Below, one piece after another: positions 52,895 through 59,692 of a stretch of DNA of 59,692 nt; the stretch's first letter is position 1, and each line of letters begins with the position of its first letter. The stretch is from Spirochaetes bacterium RBG_16_49_21. Lineage in GTDB: Bacteria; Spirochaetota; UBA4802; UBA5550. Where the stretch lies: contig MIBJ01000048.1 in NCBI GenBank assembly GCA_001829495.1, forward strand, positions 8,882-68,573, read 5' to 3'. The translations under genes and the position numbers were made by a program. The notes beneath the pieces are model-generated. The model searched no databases. It worked only from the letters and a program-made list of their open reading frames with translations, and had not been told where the DNA came from.

Positions 52895-53162
52895 ATGGAT
52901 GCTCCTTAAAAAGACAATACTTTTAAGGGTTGTACTGATATTCCCATAGCATATTGTATTACCATTTATAGGCAAGTGATTGATCGTAAAAAAGCAATCA
53001 TTTTTTATACAACATTCTTTTTTTGTCTTAGTATAGAATAGCGATAATGTATGATGGCTGCTTGCATGAACATAAAGGGGCTCACACCACTTCTGAATCC
53101 ATGAACGAAATTAATTGACAATATCCGGATGATCATTACAATATAATTTCAGGGGGAAGCGT

Positions 53163-54539
53163 GTGATTGATTATCCAGGCTATGATCACCTGATCCGCAC
53201 GGTATACGAGCATAACCAGGAGCACGTGTTCGAATACTGGGACGAGCTCAGTGACGCAGACCGGGGCGAGCTTCTGGATGACCTGTCGGACATCGATTTT
53301 GATCTGCTCCGGAAGCTGCTATCATTTAAAGAAAGCATTCAGGACACGAATTTTGATCCCGCTCCCTGTATTCCCCTGCCCGGCACCGAACGGGAAAAGA
53401 GCGCGTATCTGGCCGCAGGGGAAACCGGCGCGGCGTATGTCCGAAAAGGAAAGGTTGCCGCCTTTGTGGTGGCCGGCGGCCAGGGTTCGCGGCTCGGATA
53501 CGAGGGCCCCAAGGGGATGCTTCGGATCGGGCCGGCGTCAAACCGATCGCTCTTCCAGATACACGCTGAAAAAATCCTCAAATATTCGCGGAAGTATAAT
53601 ACCGCCGTTCCCTTCCTCATAATGACCTCCCGTTCCAATCATTATGAGACCGCACGGTATTTCAGCGAAAACGATTTTTTCGGCCTCTCACCTGAAGACG
53701 TGTTCATATTTCCGCAGAACATGATCCCCTCTCTCGACGCTGAAGGAAAGCTCGTCCTTGAAACCAGAAAGAGCGTGTTTAAAAATCCGGACGGCCACGG
53801 CGGAAGCCTGCATGCCCTTCATACATCAGGGGTCCTGGCGCAGTTGAAGAATCGAGGCATTGAAACGATTTCATATTTTCAGGTGGATAATCCACTGGTG
53901 AAGATCATCGATCCGGCTTTCATTGGATTTCACGTCATGGCCGGCGCCGACATATCGAGCAAGGCGGTGAAAAAAGCTTATCTCGGGGAGAAGGTGGGGG
54001 TTTTTGTCCGCTTCGGCGGCGGTTCCATCGGCGTTGTCGAATATTCAGATCTTCCTGAAGGCAAGCTCCATGATAGGGATGAAAACGGCAATCTGCGGTT
54101 TTCATCGGGGAACATCGCCGTGCACCTGTTCGGCAGGGAATTTGTCGGGCGGGTCGCGTCCGGGGCCGGGATAGCGCTTCCATTTCACCGGGCGCGGAAA
54201 AAGATCAATGCCCTGAGGGGCGGAACGACCGCCGAGATCGAGGGGCTTAAATTCGAGAAGTTCGTGTTTGACGCGCTTCCGCTGGCGGACAAGAATATAG
54301 TGCTTGAGGTCGTGCGGGAGGATGAATTCGCGCCGGTTAAGAACGCCTCCGGCGTCGATTCCATAGAGTCGGCGCAGAAGCTGATGATGGACCAGCACCG
54401 GAAGTGGCTTGCGGGCCGGGGGATACGGATACCGAAAAAGACAAGGATCATTGAAATTTCGCCGCTCGCGGCTGTTGAGCCTGACGATATTAATACCGAT
54501 CTGGTCGTGCCGGACGAGGAGAGGGTGTATATATCATGA
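53163..54539 (+). CDS. UDPGP-family nucleotidyltransferase (UAP1/UGP-like)
   Basis: 458 residues starting with GTG (GGGGGAAG just upstream). The signature VVAGGQGSRLGYEGPKGM (about 101-118) and the NPDGHGGSLHALH and QVDNPLVKI motifs are those of the eukaryote-type UDP-N-acetylglucosamine / UDP-sugar pyrophosphorylases, not of bacterial GlmU or GalU. It probably makes a UDP-sugar from UTP and a sugar-1-phosphate. A perfect TATAAT lies at 53142-53147 upstream, with TTGACA 21 nt before it. The stop overlaps the next start in ATGA, so the two are coupled. Confidence 0.88.
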   Translation: MIDYPGYDHLIRTVYEHNQEHVFEYWDELSDADRGELLDDLSDIDFDLLRKLLSFKESIQDTNFDPAPCIPLPGTEREKSAYLAAGETGAAYVRKGKVAAFVVAGGQGSRLGYEGPKGMLRIGPASNRSLFQIHAEKILKYSRKYNTAVPFLIMTSRSNHYETARYFSENDFFGLSPEDVFIFPQNMIPSLDAEGKLVLETRKSVFKNPDGHGGSLHALHTSGVLAQLKNRGIETISYFQVDNPLVKIIDPAFIGFHVMAGADISSKAVKKAYLGEKVGVFVRFGGGSIGVVEYSDLPEGKLHDRDENGNLRFSSGNIAVHLFGREFVGRVASGAGIALPFHRARKKINALRGGTTAEIEGLKFEKFVFDALPLADKNIVLEVVREDEFAPVKNASGVDSIESAQKLMMDQHRKWLAGRGIRIPKKTRIIEISPLAAVEPDDINTDLVVPDEERVYIS

Positions 54540-55054
54540 AATTATTCATGCGAGCTTTTATTATCGCACTATTCGTCATCATACCTTGCTTCCTTCCCGG
54601 CAAGCCTGCGGAGCGCATTCTGGTCCTCGGCTTTGATTCCCGCCTGCTCAACGACATTCAGGACCGGCTTGTGCGCGAGACGGTAATGCGCTCGTTCCAT
54701 GACAAGGGATACCGTATCGTTCCGGTCATGGAAGTCGAGTCCCTGTTTCACGGAAGCCGGATCAGGCAGATCAGGAAGCTTAACCGGGACACGGTGATGA
54801 GCATCTGCGACAAGCTCGATGCCGGATACGCCTGCTACGGCTCGCTCGTACCTGCACTGGGAGGCAGGGATGACAGAATAAGGCAGGGCAAAAGTTATAT
54901 CTGCACGATCACGCTCTTTCGGCGGGATGCAAACAGTTTTGATGAGCTGAAGCTTCAAACCGAGGGTGCAGAAGACCTGCATCGGTATTTTACGTCACTG
55001 GCTGAGGCGATCGTGGTAGCCGTGATTAAATTATTTGAATTAGGCAAATTTTGA
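54536..55054 (+). CDS. Exported protein of unknown function, 3' end formed by a repeat
   Basis: 172 residues: a signal sequence (about 1-24), then a compact alpha/beta region with ILVLGFDSRLLNDIQDRLV, IVPVMEVESLF and ICDKLDAGYACYGSLVPALG, which resembles the LpoB/CsgG-like periplasmic fold in layout only. It overlaps the UDP-sugar pyrophosphorylase stop by 4 bp, so the two may act together in envelope synthesis; this is inference. The last residues (FELGKF and the TGA stop) are encoded by the left terminus of repeat R1b. Confidence 0.6.
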   Translation: MKLFMRAFIIALFVIIPCFLPGKPAERILVLGFDSRLLNDIQDRLVRETVMRSFHDKGYRIVPVMEVESLFHGSRIRQIRKLNRDTVMSICDKLDAGYACYGSLVPALGGRDDRIRQGKSYICTITLFRRDANSFDELKLQTEGAEDLHRYFTSLAEAIVVAVIKLFELGKF

Positions 55055-55219
55055 TTAGCACCTCTTACTCCCTCCCCCCTACATGGGGGAGGGTTGGGGT
55101 GGGGGTGATAAATGTATGACGAATAGGTGACTTATGTACGCCAAAAACATCTATTTCACCCTCCCCTCACCCCTCCCATCAAGGGAGGGGAACTGCTTTA
55201 ATTAAAAATCGCCTAACTC
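55037..55219. repeat. R1b: second near-identical R1 copy
   Basis: About 95% identical to R1a (4483-4664) by eye. The right end CGCCTAACTC is perfect; the left end GAATTAGGCAAATTTTGATT is degenerate and lies inside the end of the upstream gene. The two hairpins and the G-rich GGGGGAGGGTTGGGGTGGGG are conserved. The element exactly fills the gap between two convergent genes: the upstream gene stops inside its left end, and the 53-aa gene stops 16 bp beyond its right end. Confidence 0.85.
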
Positions 55220-55235
55220 AAGTAAATTATTATAA

Positions 55236-55397
55236 TCACTGATTCAATATATACTTATTCACCAGAAATTCAGTCTGCTTCGGATCCAGGTCGAATTTCT
55301 GGCTTGCTTCCTCGATCAGTTTGGATCTGTTTGCGCGCGGATTGGCCGAAAGCTCCTGGCTGATGAATCTGATTGCGTTTTCCATTGATTTGTCCAT
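55236..55397 (-). CDS. 53-residue conserved-looking small protein
   Basis: ATG at 55397 with GAAGG 6 nt upstream, stop at 55236. The protein starts MDKSMENAIRFISQELSANP and contains KLIEEASQKFDL and TEFLVNKYIL. It is a charged, two- to three-helix protein, with no membrane segment or Cys. Its codon use matches its neighbours, so it is a real gene. It lies 21 bp downstream of the radical SAM gene in the same direction, so they are probably co-transcribed. I recall similar small proteins in related genomes but cannot name a function. Confidence 0.75.
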   Translation of the reverse strand: MDKSMENAIRFISQELSANPRANRSKLIEEASQKFDLDPKQTEFLVNKYILNQ

Positions 55398-55418
55398 ACA
55401 GAACCTTCTCTAATGCTT

Positions 55419-56291
55419 TTATAACGCCCTCAAATATTCCGGCTTAAGAAGACTCTCGTCCTTCAGCCTCAACACCTCATCCAAAAGAGTCCGGATATTC
55501 TCTTTTTCGTCCGGCAGATACGCGCGCAGGGGGAGATAGTTCGATGCGTGGTTCGAGGTGAACAGGCACCGGCTCCTCACGTGCATATTCTCGATCATTG
55601 TCCTGAGCTCTTCGAGCAGGCCGAATTTATCCGGAAGACGGAATTTCCCCGACCGCCAGTCCCGGTACAGCTCCGTGTTCGGAAGGAGCATCACCGTAAG
55701 CGCGGACGCGAAATCGGGGGACATTACGCCGAGGAGCTTTCCCGTGTCCCGGGCATGGATGCCGCTCGATTCGATTCCGCCGATTCCCAAAAGCACGGTT
55801 TGGGACAGAAGTATTCCCGCGGCTTTAACTTTTTCCGCTGATTCGATCATTCGGTCCGGGAACGCCCCCTTCTTGATTTTGCGCAGAATCTCCGTGTTCC
55901 CGCTTTCAATACCCTGATACACAATGCCCAGGCCCGCCTCTTTGAGCTCTCTCAACTCCTCAGCGGTTTTCCTGATTATCGATTTTGTATTCGCGTACAC
56001 GCCGATCCTTTCGATCTGGGGATTTCTTTTCCGCACATACCCGATAATTTCGAGCAGGGTTTGATTCGGCAGGATCAGGACATCGCCATCTGCCAGGAAG
56101 GCGCGGTTATATCCGTACCGGGAGGCTTCATTAATGTCCCTTTTTATAACGTCGATGTCCTTGACCTTGAATTTCCGGCCCTTGTATGTGCCGCAGAACG
56201 TGCACATATTGTGCGAGCATCCGACTGTGACCTGGATGATCATGCTGTACGCCTCGCTCGGAGGACGGATGATGTTTCCTATGTAATCCAT
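55419..56291 (-). CDS. Radical SAM protein
   Basis: 290 residues. The cluster motif is CSHNMCTFC (Cys25, Cys30, Cys33), a CX4CX2C spacing seen in one anaerobic radical SAM family (GCSHNxCTFC). The barrel continues with FLADGDVLILPNQTL and GLGIVYQGIESGN, and there is no extra cluster domain at the end, so it is a compact Elp3/HemN-like enzyme. The substrate is unknown. The 53-aa gene follows at 21 bp and may encode its substrate or partner. QueE lies upstream by 69 bp on the same strand. Confidence 0.88.
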   Translation of the reverse strand: MDYIGNIIRPPSEAYSMIIQVTVGCSHNMCTFCGTYKGRKFKVKDIDVIKRDINEASRYGYNRAFLADGDVLILPNQTLLEIIGYVRKRNPQIERIGVYANTKSIIRKTAEELRELKEAGLGIVYQGIESGNTEILRKIKKGAFPDRMIESAEKVKAAGILLSQTVLLGIGGIESSGIHARDTGKLLGVMSPDFASALTVMLLPNTELYRDWRSGKFRLPDKFGLLEELRTMIENMHVRSRCLFTSNHASNYLPLRAYLPDEKENIRTLLDEVLRLKDESLLKPEYLRAL

Positions 56292-56360
56292 GCGCGATAC
56301 CGTTCAATTAAGCTATAGAATCATATCATGGAGCACGGGTATATTTTTCAATAAAAATTT

Positions 56361-57005
56361 TTATCTGCCCTGGCGGTCCGGCCCCCAGATGATCTTATGC
56401 AGCTGGAGGTTCAGCCGAACCGGCAGATTGTCCGTCAGTATTTTTTCAGCCAATTCCGTATACGGTATTGTATTGTACGCCGGCGAAAAATTAATTATGA
56501 TCCCTTTTTTTGCCAGATATTTATAGATGAAATCTTTTGAATACTCATAATCCTCTGCGATTGCGATGACGAATTTTATCTCGTCCCTGCCGGTCAGATA
56601 TTTAAGGTTGCGCATTTCAAACGAGTCGGCCTCCCCGCTTGACGGCGTTTTTACGTCCACAATTTTTCTTGCCTGTTCAGGCACGTCTTTCAGGAGGATG
56701 CTTCCATTTGTTTCAATCTGGAGCCTCCACCCTTTGTTTAAAATCTCTCGTATAAGGTGCTGCGTATTGTTCTGGAGCAGCGGCTCTCCTCCGGTAACGG
56801 TGACGTGGTTCGCGGACGGGTATTGTTCTATCGCGCTGATGATTGAACCTATCTCCATGGCCGTGCCTTCGGTGCTGGCGTGGCGGGAGTCACAGTAGGC
56901 GCAGTTCAGATTGCATCCGGTGAGCCTGACGAAAACGGCGGGAAAGCCCGCTGTTGCGGTTTCGCCCTGTATAGAATAGAATATTTCGTTTACAATAAGC
57001 GTCAT
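56361..57005 (-). CDS. queE: 7-carboxy-7-deazaguanine synthase
   Basis: 214 residues, normal for QueE. The radical SAM motif is CNLNCAYC (Cys31, Cys35, Cys38), followed by HVTVTGGEPLLQ and the C-terminal QLHKIIWGPDRQGR, both typical of the family. It rearranges 6-carboxytetrahydropterin to the 7-deazapurine core for queuosine in tRNA. The pathway partners queC, queD and queF are not in the window. It lies 35 bp after the lipoprotein stop, in a minus-strand run. Confidence 0.93.
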   Translation of the reverse strand: MTLIVNEIFYSIQGETATAGFPAVFVRLTGCNLNCAYCDSRHASTEGTAMEIGSIISAIEQYPSANHVTVTGGEPLLQNNTQHLIREILNKGWRLQIETNGSILLKDVPEQARKIVDVKTPSSGEADSFEMRNLKYLTGRDEIKFVIAIAEDYEYSKDFIYKYLAKKGIIINFSPAYNTIPYTELAEKILTDNLPVRLNLQLHKIIWGPDRQGR

Positions 57006-57040
57006 GATGAATATAGGTCATAGAGCGGCCGAATCTGTAA

Positions 57041-58078
57041 TCAATTATTGGGCATTTTAAAGAGCTCCGGGGCCTGGTCTTTCAGTCTCTTTAAGCCGGC
57101 GAACATTTTTTTCAGGTCAGCTATATAATAAATATCCCGGTATTTTAATAGAACCGTATCCCGGTACCTGCCGGATAACCGGTAGGTGAACGGTATGATC
57201 GTCTTATCCTTGCCGTATTCAGAAGCCCCTAATCCGTCTCTGCTTTCGTATACATAACCCGCTGACGTAAGCTCGATGTCAACGATATCGCTGAACCGGG
57301 CTATGGATTTTTTCTTCATCTGGTCCAGGGCGTATTGAATCAATTCCCAATTTCCTGCATTACCGGTTATGTAATAGGCCCGCGTGCCGTCCATATGGAT
57401 CTTTGATGAGGAAAGGGACATATTTTTCACGATCACCGATTCATTGGCAAGGTTGATTATGCTGAAATTGTACGATCCGGCCGTCCCGGCGTTCACGCCC
57501 AGCAGGTTGCCGGATTTCAGCAAGTTGACCGAGTAATAGGGCGCATAGGGCGGGGGGAAGACGTCCTTGATGAACTGCTGGCTTGTTTTCAGGACTATGT
57601 TGTAGGTGTACAATTTTTGGTCTTTATAATAAATGACATTGTCGCCCGATATGATGATCGATCTGATCGGATGCTTGGTGTCCCCTATCGGATTGTCGAT
57701 GAGGTGGTCCCCGTTTGCCCTGAATATGCTGAGCTGCGTCTCATCAGCGATGGCGCAATAGTCGTCGCTGAGATAGGCCCGTTTAACTCCTCCGCCGTCC
57801 AGCATCGACAGGGTAAGCTTAACCGGATCCAGGATCTCAATATTGTTTCCTTTCAGCGCATACAGGGCATTCCCGTTAGTCTGCAAGCCCGGGGTTTCGA
57901 CCGATTGAGCCGAAACATTATTGATGAACTCGTATTCCAGCGCCTGCAGGGCGCCGGGTTTGTTTGAGCGGTACTGCCTGACGGCGTCGTTCAATTTTTT
58001 GTCAGGATCGAGCGAGCAGCGGCCCAGGAATATTACGCATAATGGTATGACGATTCTTTTTACTGCTGTATGCTTCAC
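57041..58078 (-). CDS. Putative lipoprotein, beta-propeller-like
   Basis: 345 residues starting with GTG. The signal sequence ends at the lipobox FLGRC (Cys21). The mature part has repeated short beta strands with polar turns (for example NALYALKGNNIEILDPVKL, DETQLSIFRANGDHLIDN, SGDNVIYYKDQKLYTYNIV) like a propeller built from 40- to 50-residue blades. It has no recognised family. Such proteins usually act as surface or periplasmic scaffolds. It lies between the TPR/pseudo-nuclease gene and queE. Confidence 0.75.
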   Translation of the reverse strand: MKHTAVKRIVIPLCVIFLGRCSLDPDKKLNDAVRQYRSNKPGALQALEYEFINNVSAQSVETPGLQTNGNALYALKGNNIEILDPVKLTLSMLDGGGVKRAYLSDDYCAIADETQLSIFRANGDHLIDNPIGDTKHPIRSIIISGDNVIYYKDQKLYTYNIVLKTSQQFIKDVFPPPYAPYYSVNLLKSGNLLGVNAGTAGSYNFSIINLANESVIVKNMSLSSSKIHMDGTRAYYITGNAGNWELIQYALDQMKKKSIARFSDIVDIELTSAGYVYESRDGLGASEYGKDKTIIPFTYRLSGRYRDTVLLKYRDIYYIADLKKMFAGLKRLKDQAPELFKMPNN

Positions 58079-58114
58079 GATAATTTTCTATTATGCAAAT
58101 ATATATTTTTATAT

Positions 58115-58144
58115 ACTTCCCCCGCCGCCTTCGGCGGGGGAAGT
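58115..58144. repeat. Perfect 13-bp hairpin between two minus-strand genes
   Basis: ACTTCCCCCGCCG (58115-58127) and CGGCGGGGGAAGT (58132-58144) with loop CCTT. It lies 10 bp after the stop of the TPR gene and 37 bp before the lipoprotein start. There is no T run on either side, so it is not a classical terminator. It may be an attenuating or stabilising structure. Confidence 0.55.
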
Positions 58145-58154
58145 AACTCCGATT

Positions 58155-59510
58155 TCATTTGATTTTTTTTCTGGATTTAATTTTTTCCACTATTTTTTTT
58201 ATGAATTCAGAATCATACAGCTCGATCATTTTCGCCTGGGCGATTGCCCTGGCTCTGATGCTGAACCGGGACGTGGCTATGTATATGCCGGTTTTATATT
58301 TTTCCTGGCCGAGCTGTTTGTGGAAATCATTGATGTTGTTTTCCGTCACCTCGCGCGTCGTCCGAAGAAAATAGATCAGGATCGGCGGATCGCTTATGCG
58401 TTTAATGTTATATGCCTTATACTGATACTCGTTCGGGCTCACTCTTTCTTTGGAAATGATATTGTAATTGAGGCTTGAGATCATTTCAACGATCGTCGGC
58501 TGCAGGGCCTCAAGGGATGAGGCGAACATGGTGCTGAGGCTTTCGTTGTCGAGAATCTCCTGATACGATTCCAATTTAATCCTGGTGCCCCGGAATCCGG
58601 GGTTTTCCTCGGCGATTTTCTGCCAGTGATGCATCGCCTCTTTTATTTTACTCTGACTCTCGTAGCATTCCGCAAGAAGATAACGATATTCATGAGATTC
58701 TTCGTCTTTTTCATTCAGGCTGCCCAGCCCCTGCTCCATCGCCTCTATTGCGTTTTCATATTCCTCGCTCTGGGAGTAGATCTCTCCGATCTTATACAGG
58801 CTTTTCAAGAAATAGCTCCGGTTCTGTTTCGCATTCTGCAACATGGCCAGCGCGCTTTTATAGTCTTTTTTCATCTGGTAAATCGATCCCAGGTAAAATT
58901 CACCCTCGCTGTTGTCGCTCCCGGTTTTTAAAGACTTGGTGAGGCATTCTTCCGCTTTTTCATAATCCGAGAGATGATAGCAGGATATGCCGAGGGGAAG
59001 CAAAATGTCGGTGAGGTTCGGGTCTATAGTGATTGCCTTGAGCAGATGCTCCCGCGCCTTTTTGTATTCCTTTTTTTTGTACAGGGCGTGTCCGATCCGG
59101 TGATTCGCCACGAGGTCGTCCGGGTTAAAGGCCAGTATTATTATATATTCATCGATCTCTTTCCGAAAGTTTTGAGTCTCATTATACAGGCGGGCAAGGT
59201 GGTAGTGGAGGTCAATTTCATTGATAAAGGAGTTGAAGTTCGGCAGACTCAATACGGCGTTTAATTCAGATATAGCCAGGAGAAATTGGTTTTGCTTCAT
59301 CAAGATGAGCGCCCGGAGATACCGCGCGGGTACGTAATCCCTTTTTTTATCAAGGATTTTTTTTACAATTTCATTAGCCTCGCTGATGGAGCCTTGTTCA
59401 AGAAATTCCTCTGCTTTTCTGAGCCTTGTCGGAAAAGAGGTTGATTTTAAAATAATGAATACAATTATGATAACTATAATGCCGGCTGAAATAATAATGT
59501 AATATACCAT
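58155..59510 (-). CDS. Membrane-anchored TPR protein with degenerate Mrr-like nuclease domain
   Basis: 451 residues. One N-terminal membrane helix (about 3-21) is followed by about eight TPR units (about 30-310, for example KKAREHLLKAITIDPNLTDI). The C-terminal region (about 335-440) follows the Mrr-type restriction endonuclease fold: an opening SLNYNIISKERV, YQYKAYNIK, INDFHKQLG, then GIYIATSRFSIRARAIAQAK and IELYDSEFI. The usual Gln-x-Lys is replaced by FLR (LIYFLRT), so nuclease activity is unlikely. The helix orientation predicts that the whole body is cytosolic. It may be a DNA- or RNA-binding scaffold at the membrane. The last 180 bp of the window have no gene. Confidence 0.8.
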   Translation of the reverse strand: MVYYIIISAGIIVIIIVFIILKSTSFPTRLRKAEEFLEQGSISEANEIVKKILDKKRDYVPARYLRALILMKQNQFLLAISELNAVLSLPNFNSFINEIDLHYHLARLYNETQNFRKEIDEYIIILAFNPDDLVANHRIGHALYKKKEYKKAREHLLKAITIDPNLTDILLPLGISCYHLSDYEKAEECLTKSLKTGSDNSEGEFYLGSIYQMKKDYKSALAMLQNAKQNRSYFLKSLYKIGEIYSQSEEYENAIEAMEQGLGSLNEKDEESHEYRYLLAECYESQSKIKEAMHHWQKIAEENPGFRGTRIKLESYQEILDNESLSTMFASSLEALQPTIVEMISSLNYNIISKERVSPNEYQYKAYNIKRISDPPILIYFLRTTREVTENNINDFHKQLGQEKYKTGIYIATSRFSIRARAIAQAKMIELYDSEFIKKIVEKIKSRKKIK

Positions 59511-59610
59511 GTGATTTTTGTTTCGGTACCGTGCAAAAATATTTGATTGTAGAATCTGCTGACGTTTATCATTTAGTCAAGTATATTATGGGCGTATCTA
59601 TAGGGGGATC

Positions 59611-59692
59611 CACATCTTTAAATCAAGCTTCTCGGCCCCCTAAATCCCCCGGAGGGGGGACTTGACCTCATCCCCCCCTTCCCCCCTTCTCC
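59611..59692. repeat. R2b-like element joined to an R3-like arm, cut by window end
   Basis: 59611-59666 repeats 41341-41395 (beginning CACATCTTTAAATCAAGC). It runs directly into GACCTCATCCCCCCCTTCCC, the left arm of the R3 hairpins at 21444 and 10203. The right half lies beyond the window. Two families appear fused or nested here. Confidence 0.65.

Noticed and set aside
53115..53147. TTGACA and TATAAT upstream of the UDP-sugar pyrophosphorylase as one promoter
   Set aside because: Both hexamers are perfect but 21 nt apart, too far for a normal sigma-70 pair; mentioned with the gene only.
54536..55054. Lipoprotein assignment from VIIPC in the signal region
   Set aside because: Pro before Cys does not fit a lipobox, and the hydrophobic core is better explained by an ordinary signal peptide.
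58115..58144. Hairpin as a rho-independent terminator
   Set aside because: The stem is perfect, but no T run follows in either direction.

Overview
This looks like a chromosomal window from a free-living, probably anaerobic or facultative Gram-negative bacterium, about half G+C. I lean towards the Spirochaetota: the gene set mixes many short-lipobox lipoproteins, a FecR-OmpA fusion, HD-GYP regulators, a ligand-domain-free chemoreceptor, TPR and HEAT proteins, a eukaryote-like UDP-sugar pyrophosphorylase and a giant BcrA/HgdB-type activase. There is no rRNA gene or other taxonomic marker, so this is an inference. I saw no tRNA, rRNA, CRISPR, integrase or IS transposase.

Layout. 1-4.4 kb: end of a RecC-like gene and complete recB (recD lies separately at 39-41 kb on the other strand). 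4.7-10.1 kb: FecR-OmpA protein, an HD-GYP response regulator followed by a rhomboid protease, an MFS transporter remnant and a VWA-TM-FHA protein. 10.5-15.7 kb: an ACP / ketosynthase / acyltransferase cassette, a LysM membrane protein with a histone-H1-like tail, a GNAT and a second HD-GYP regulator. 16-24.8 kb: 1437-aa acyl-CoA dehydratase activase, manC and a HEAT / degenerate cyclase protein. 25-27 kb: TPR protein and an orphan OppF-type ATPase framed by two repeat copies. 27.2-32.7 kb: an AT-rich accessory islet of lipoproteins, then an FN3 lipoprotein and subtilase pair. 33-38.9 kb: D-2-hydroxyacid dehydrogenase, a decayed PIN toxin with its small partner, methyltransferase, trpR-trpB2, acylphosphatase and a B12-type radical SAM enzyme. 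39-48.7 kb: recD, 3-hydroxyacyl-CoA dehydrogenase and a 2044-aa alpha-2-macroglobulin. 48.6-59.5 kb: truncated toxin-antitoxin pair, lysS, chemoreceptor, UDP-sugar pyrophosphorylase, and a minus-strand run of TPR/pseudo-nuclease, lipoprotein, queE, radical SAM and a 53-aa protein.

The strongest unexplained signal is the non-coding layer. The intergenic spaces hold at least four families of short, G/C-run-rich palindromic elements with terminal inverted repeats and no coding capacity. One pair (4483-4664 and 55037-55219) is about 95% identical by eye. Copies sit exactly at gene borders: one supplies the ribosome-binding site, start codon and first codons of a TPR protein, another fills the gap between two convergent stop codons, and two frame the orphan OppF gene. 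Perfect uninterrupted palindromes of 52 bp and 42 bp are nested inside others. They look like non-autonomous mobile repeats (MITE or REPIN type) remodelling gene ends.

The second theme is decay. Fragments of an MFS transporter, a PIN toxin, a RelE/ParE toxin and probably a glycine-rich-tail protein remain between intact genes. The third is proteins that keep a recognisable enzymatic fold but have lost key residues (cyclase-like, Mrr-like), which suggests sensory or scaffold roles.
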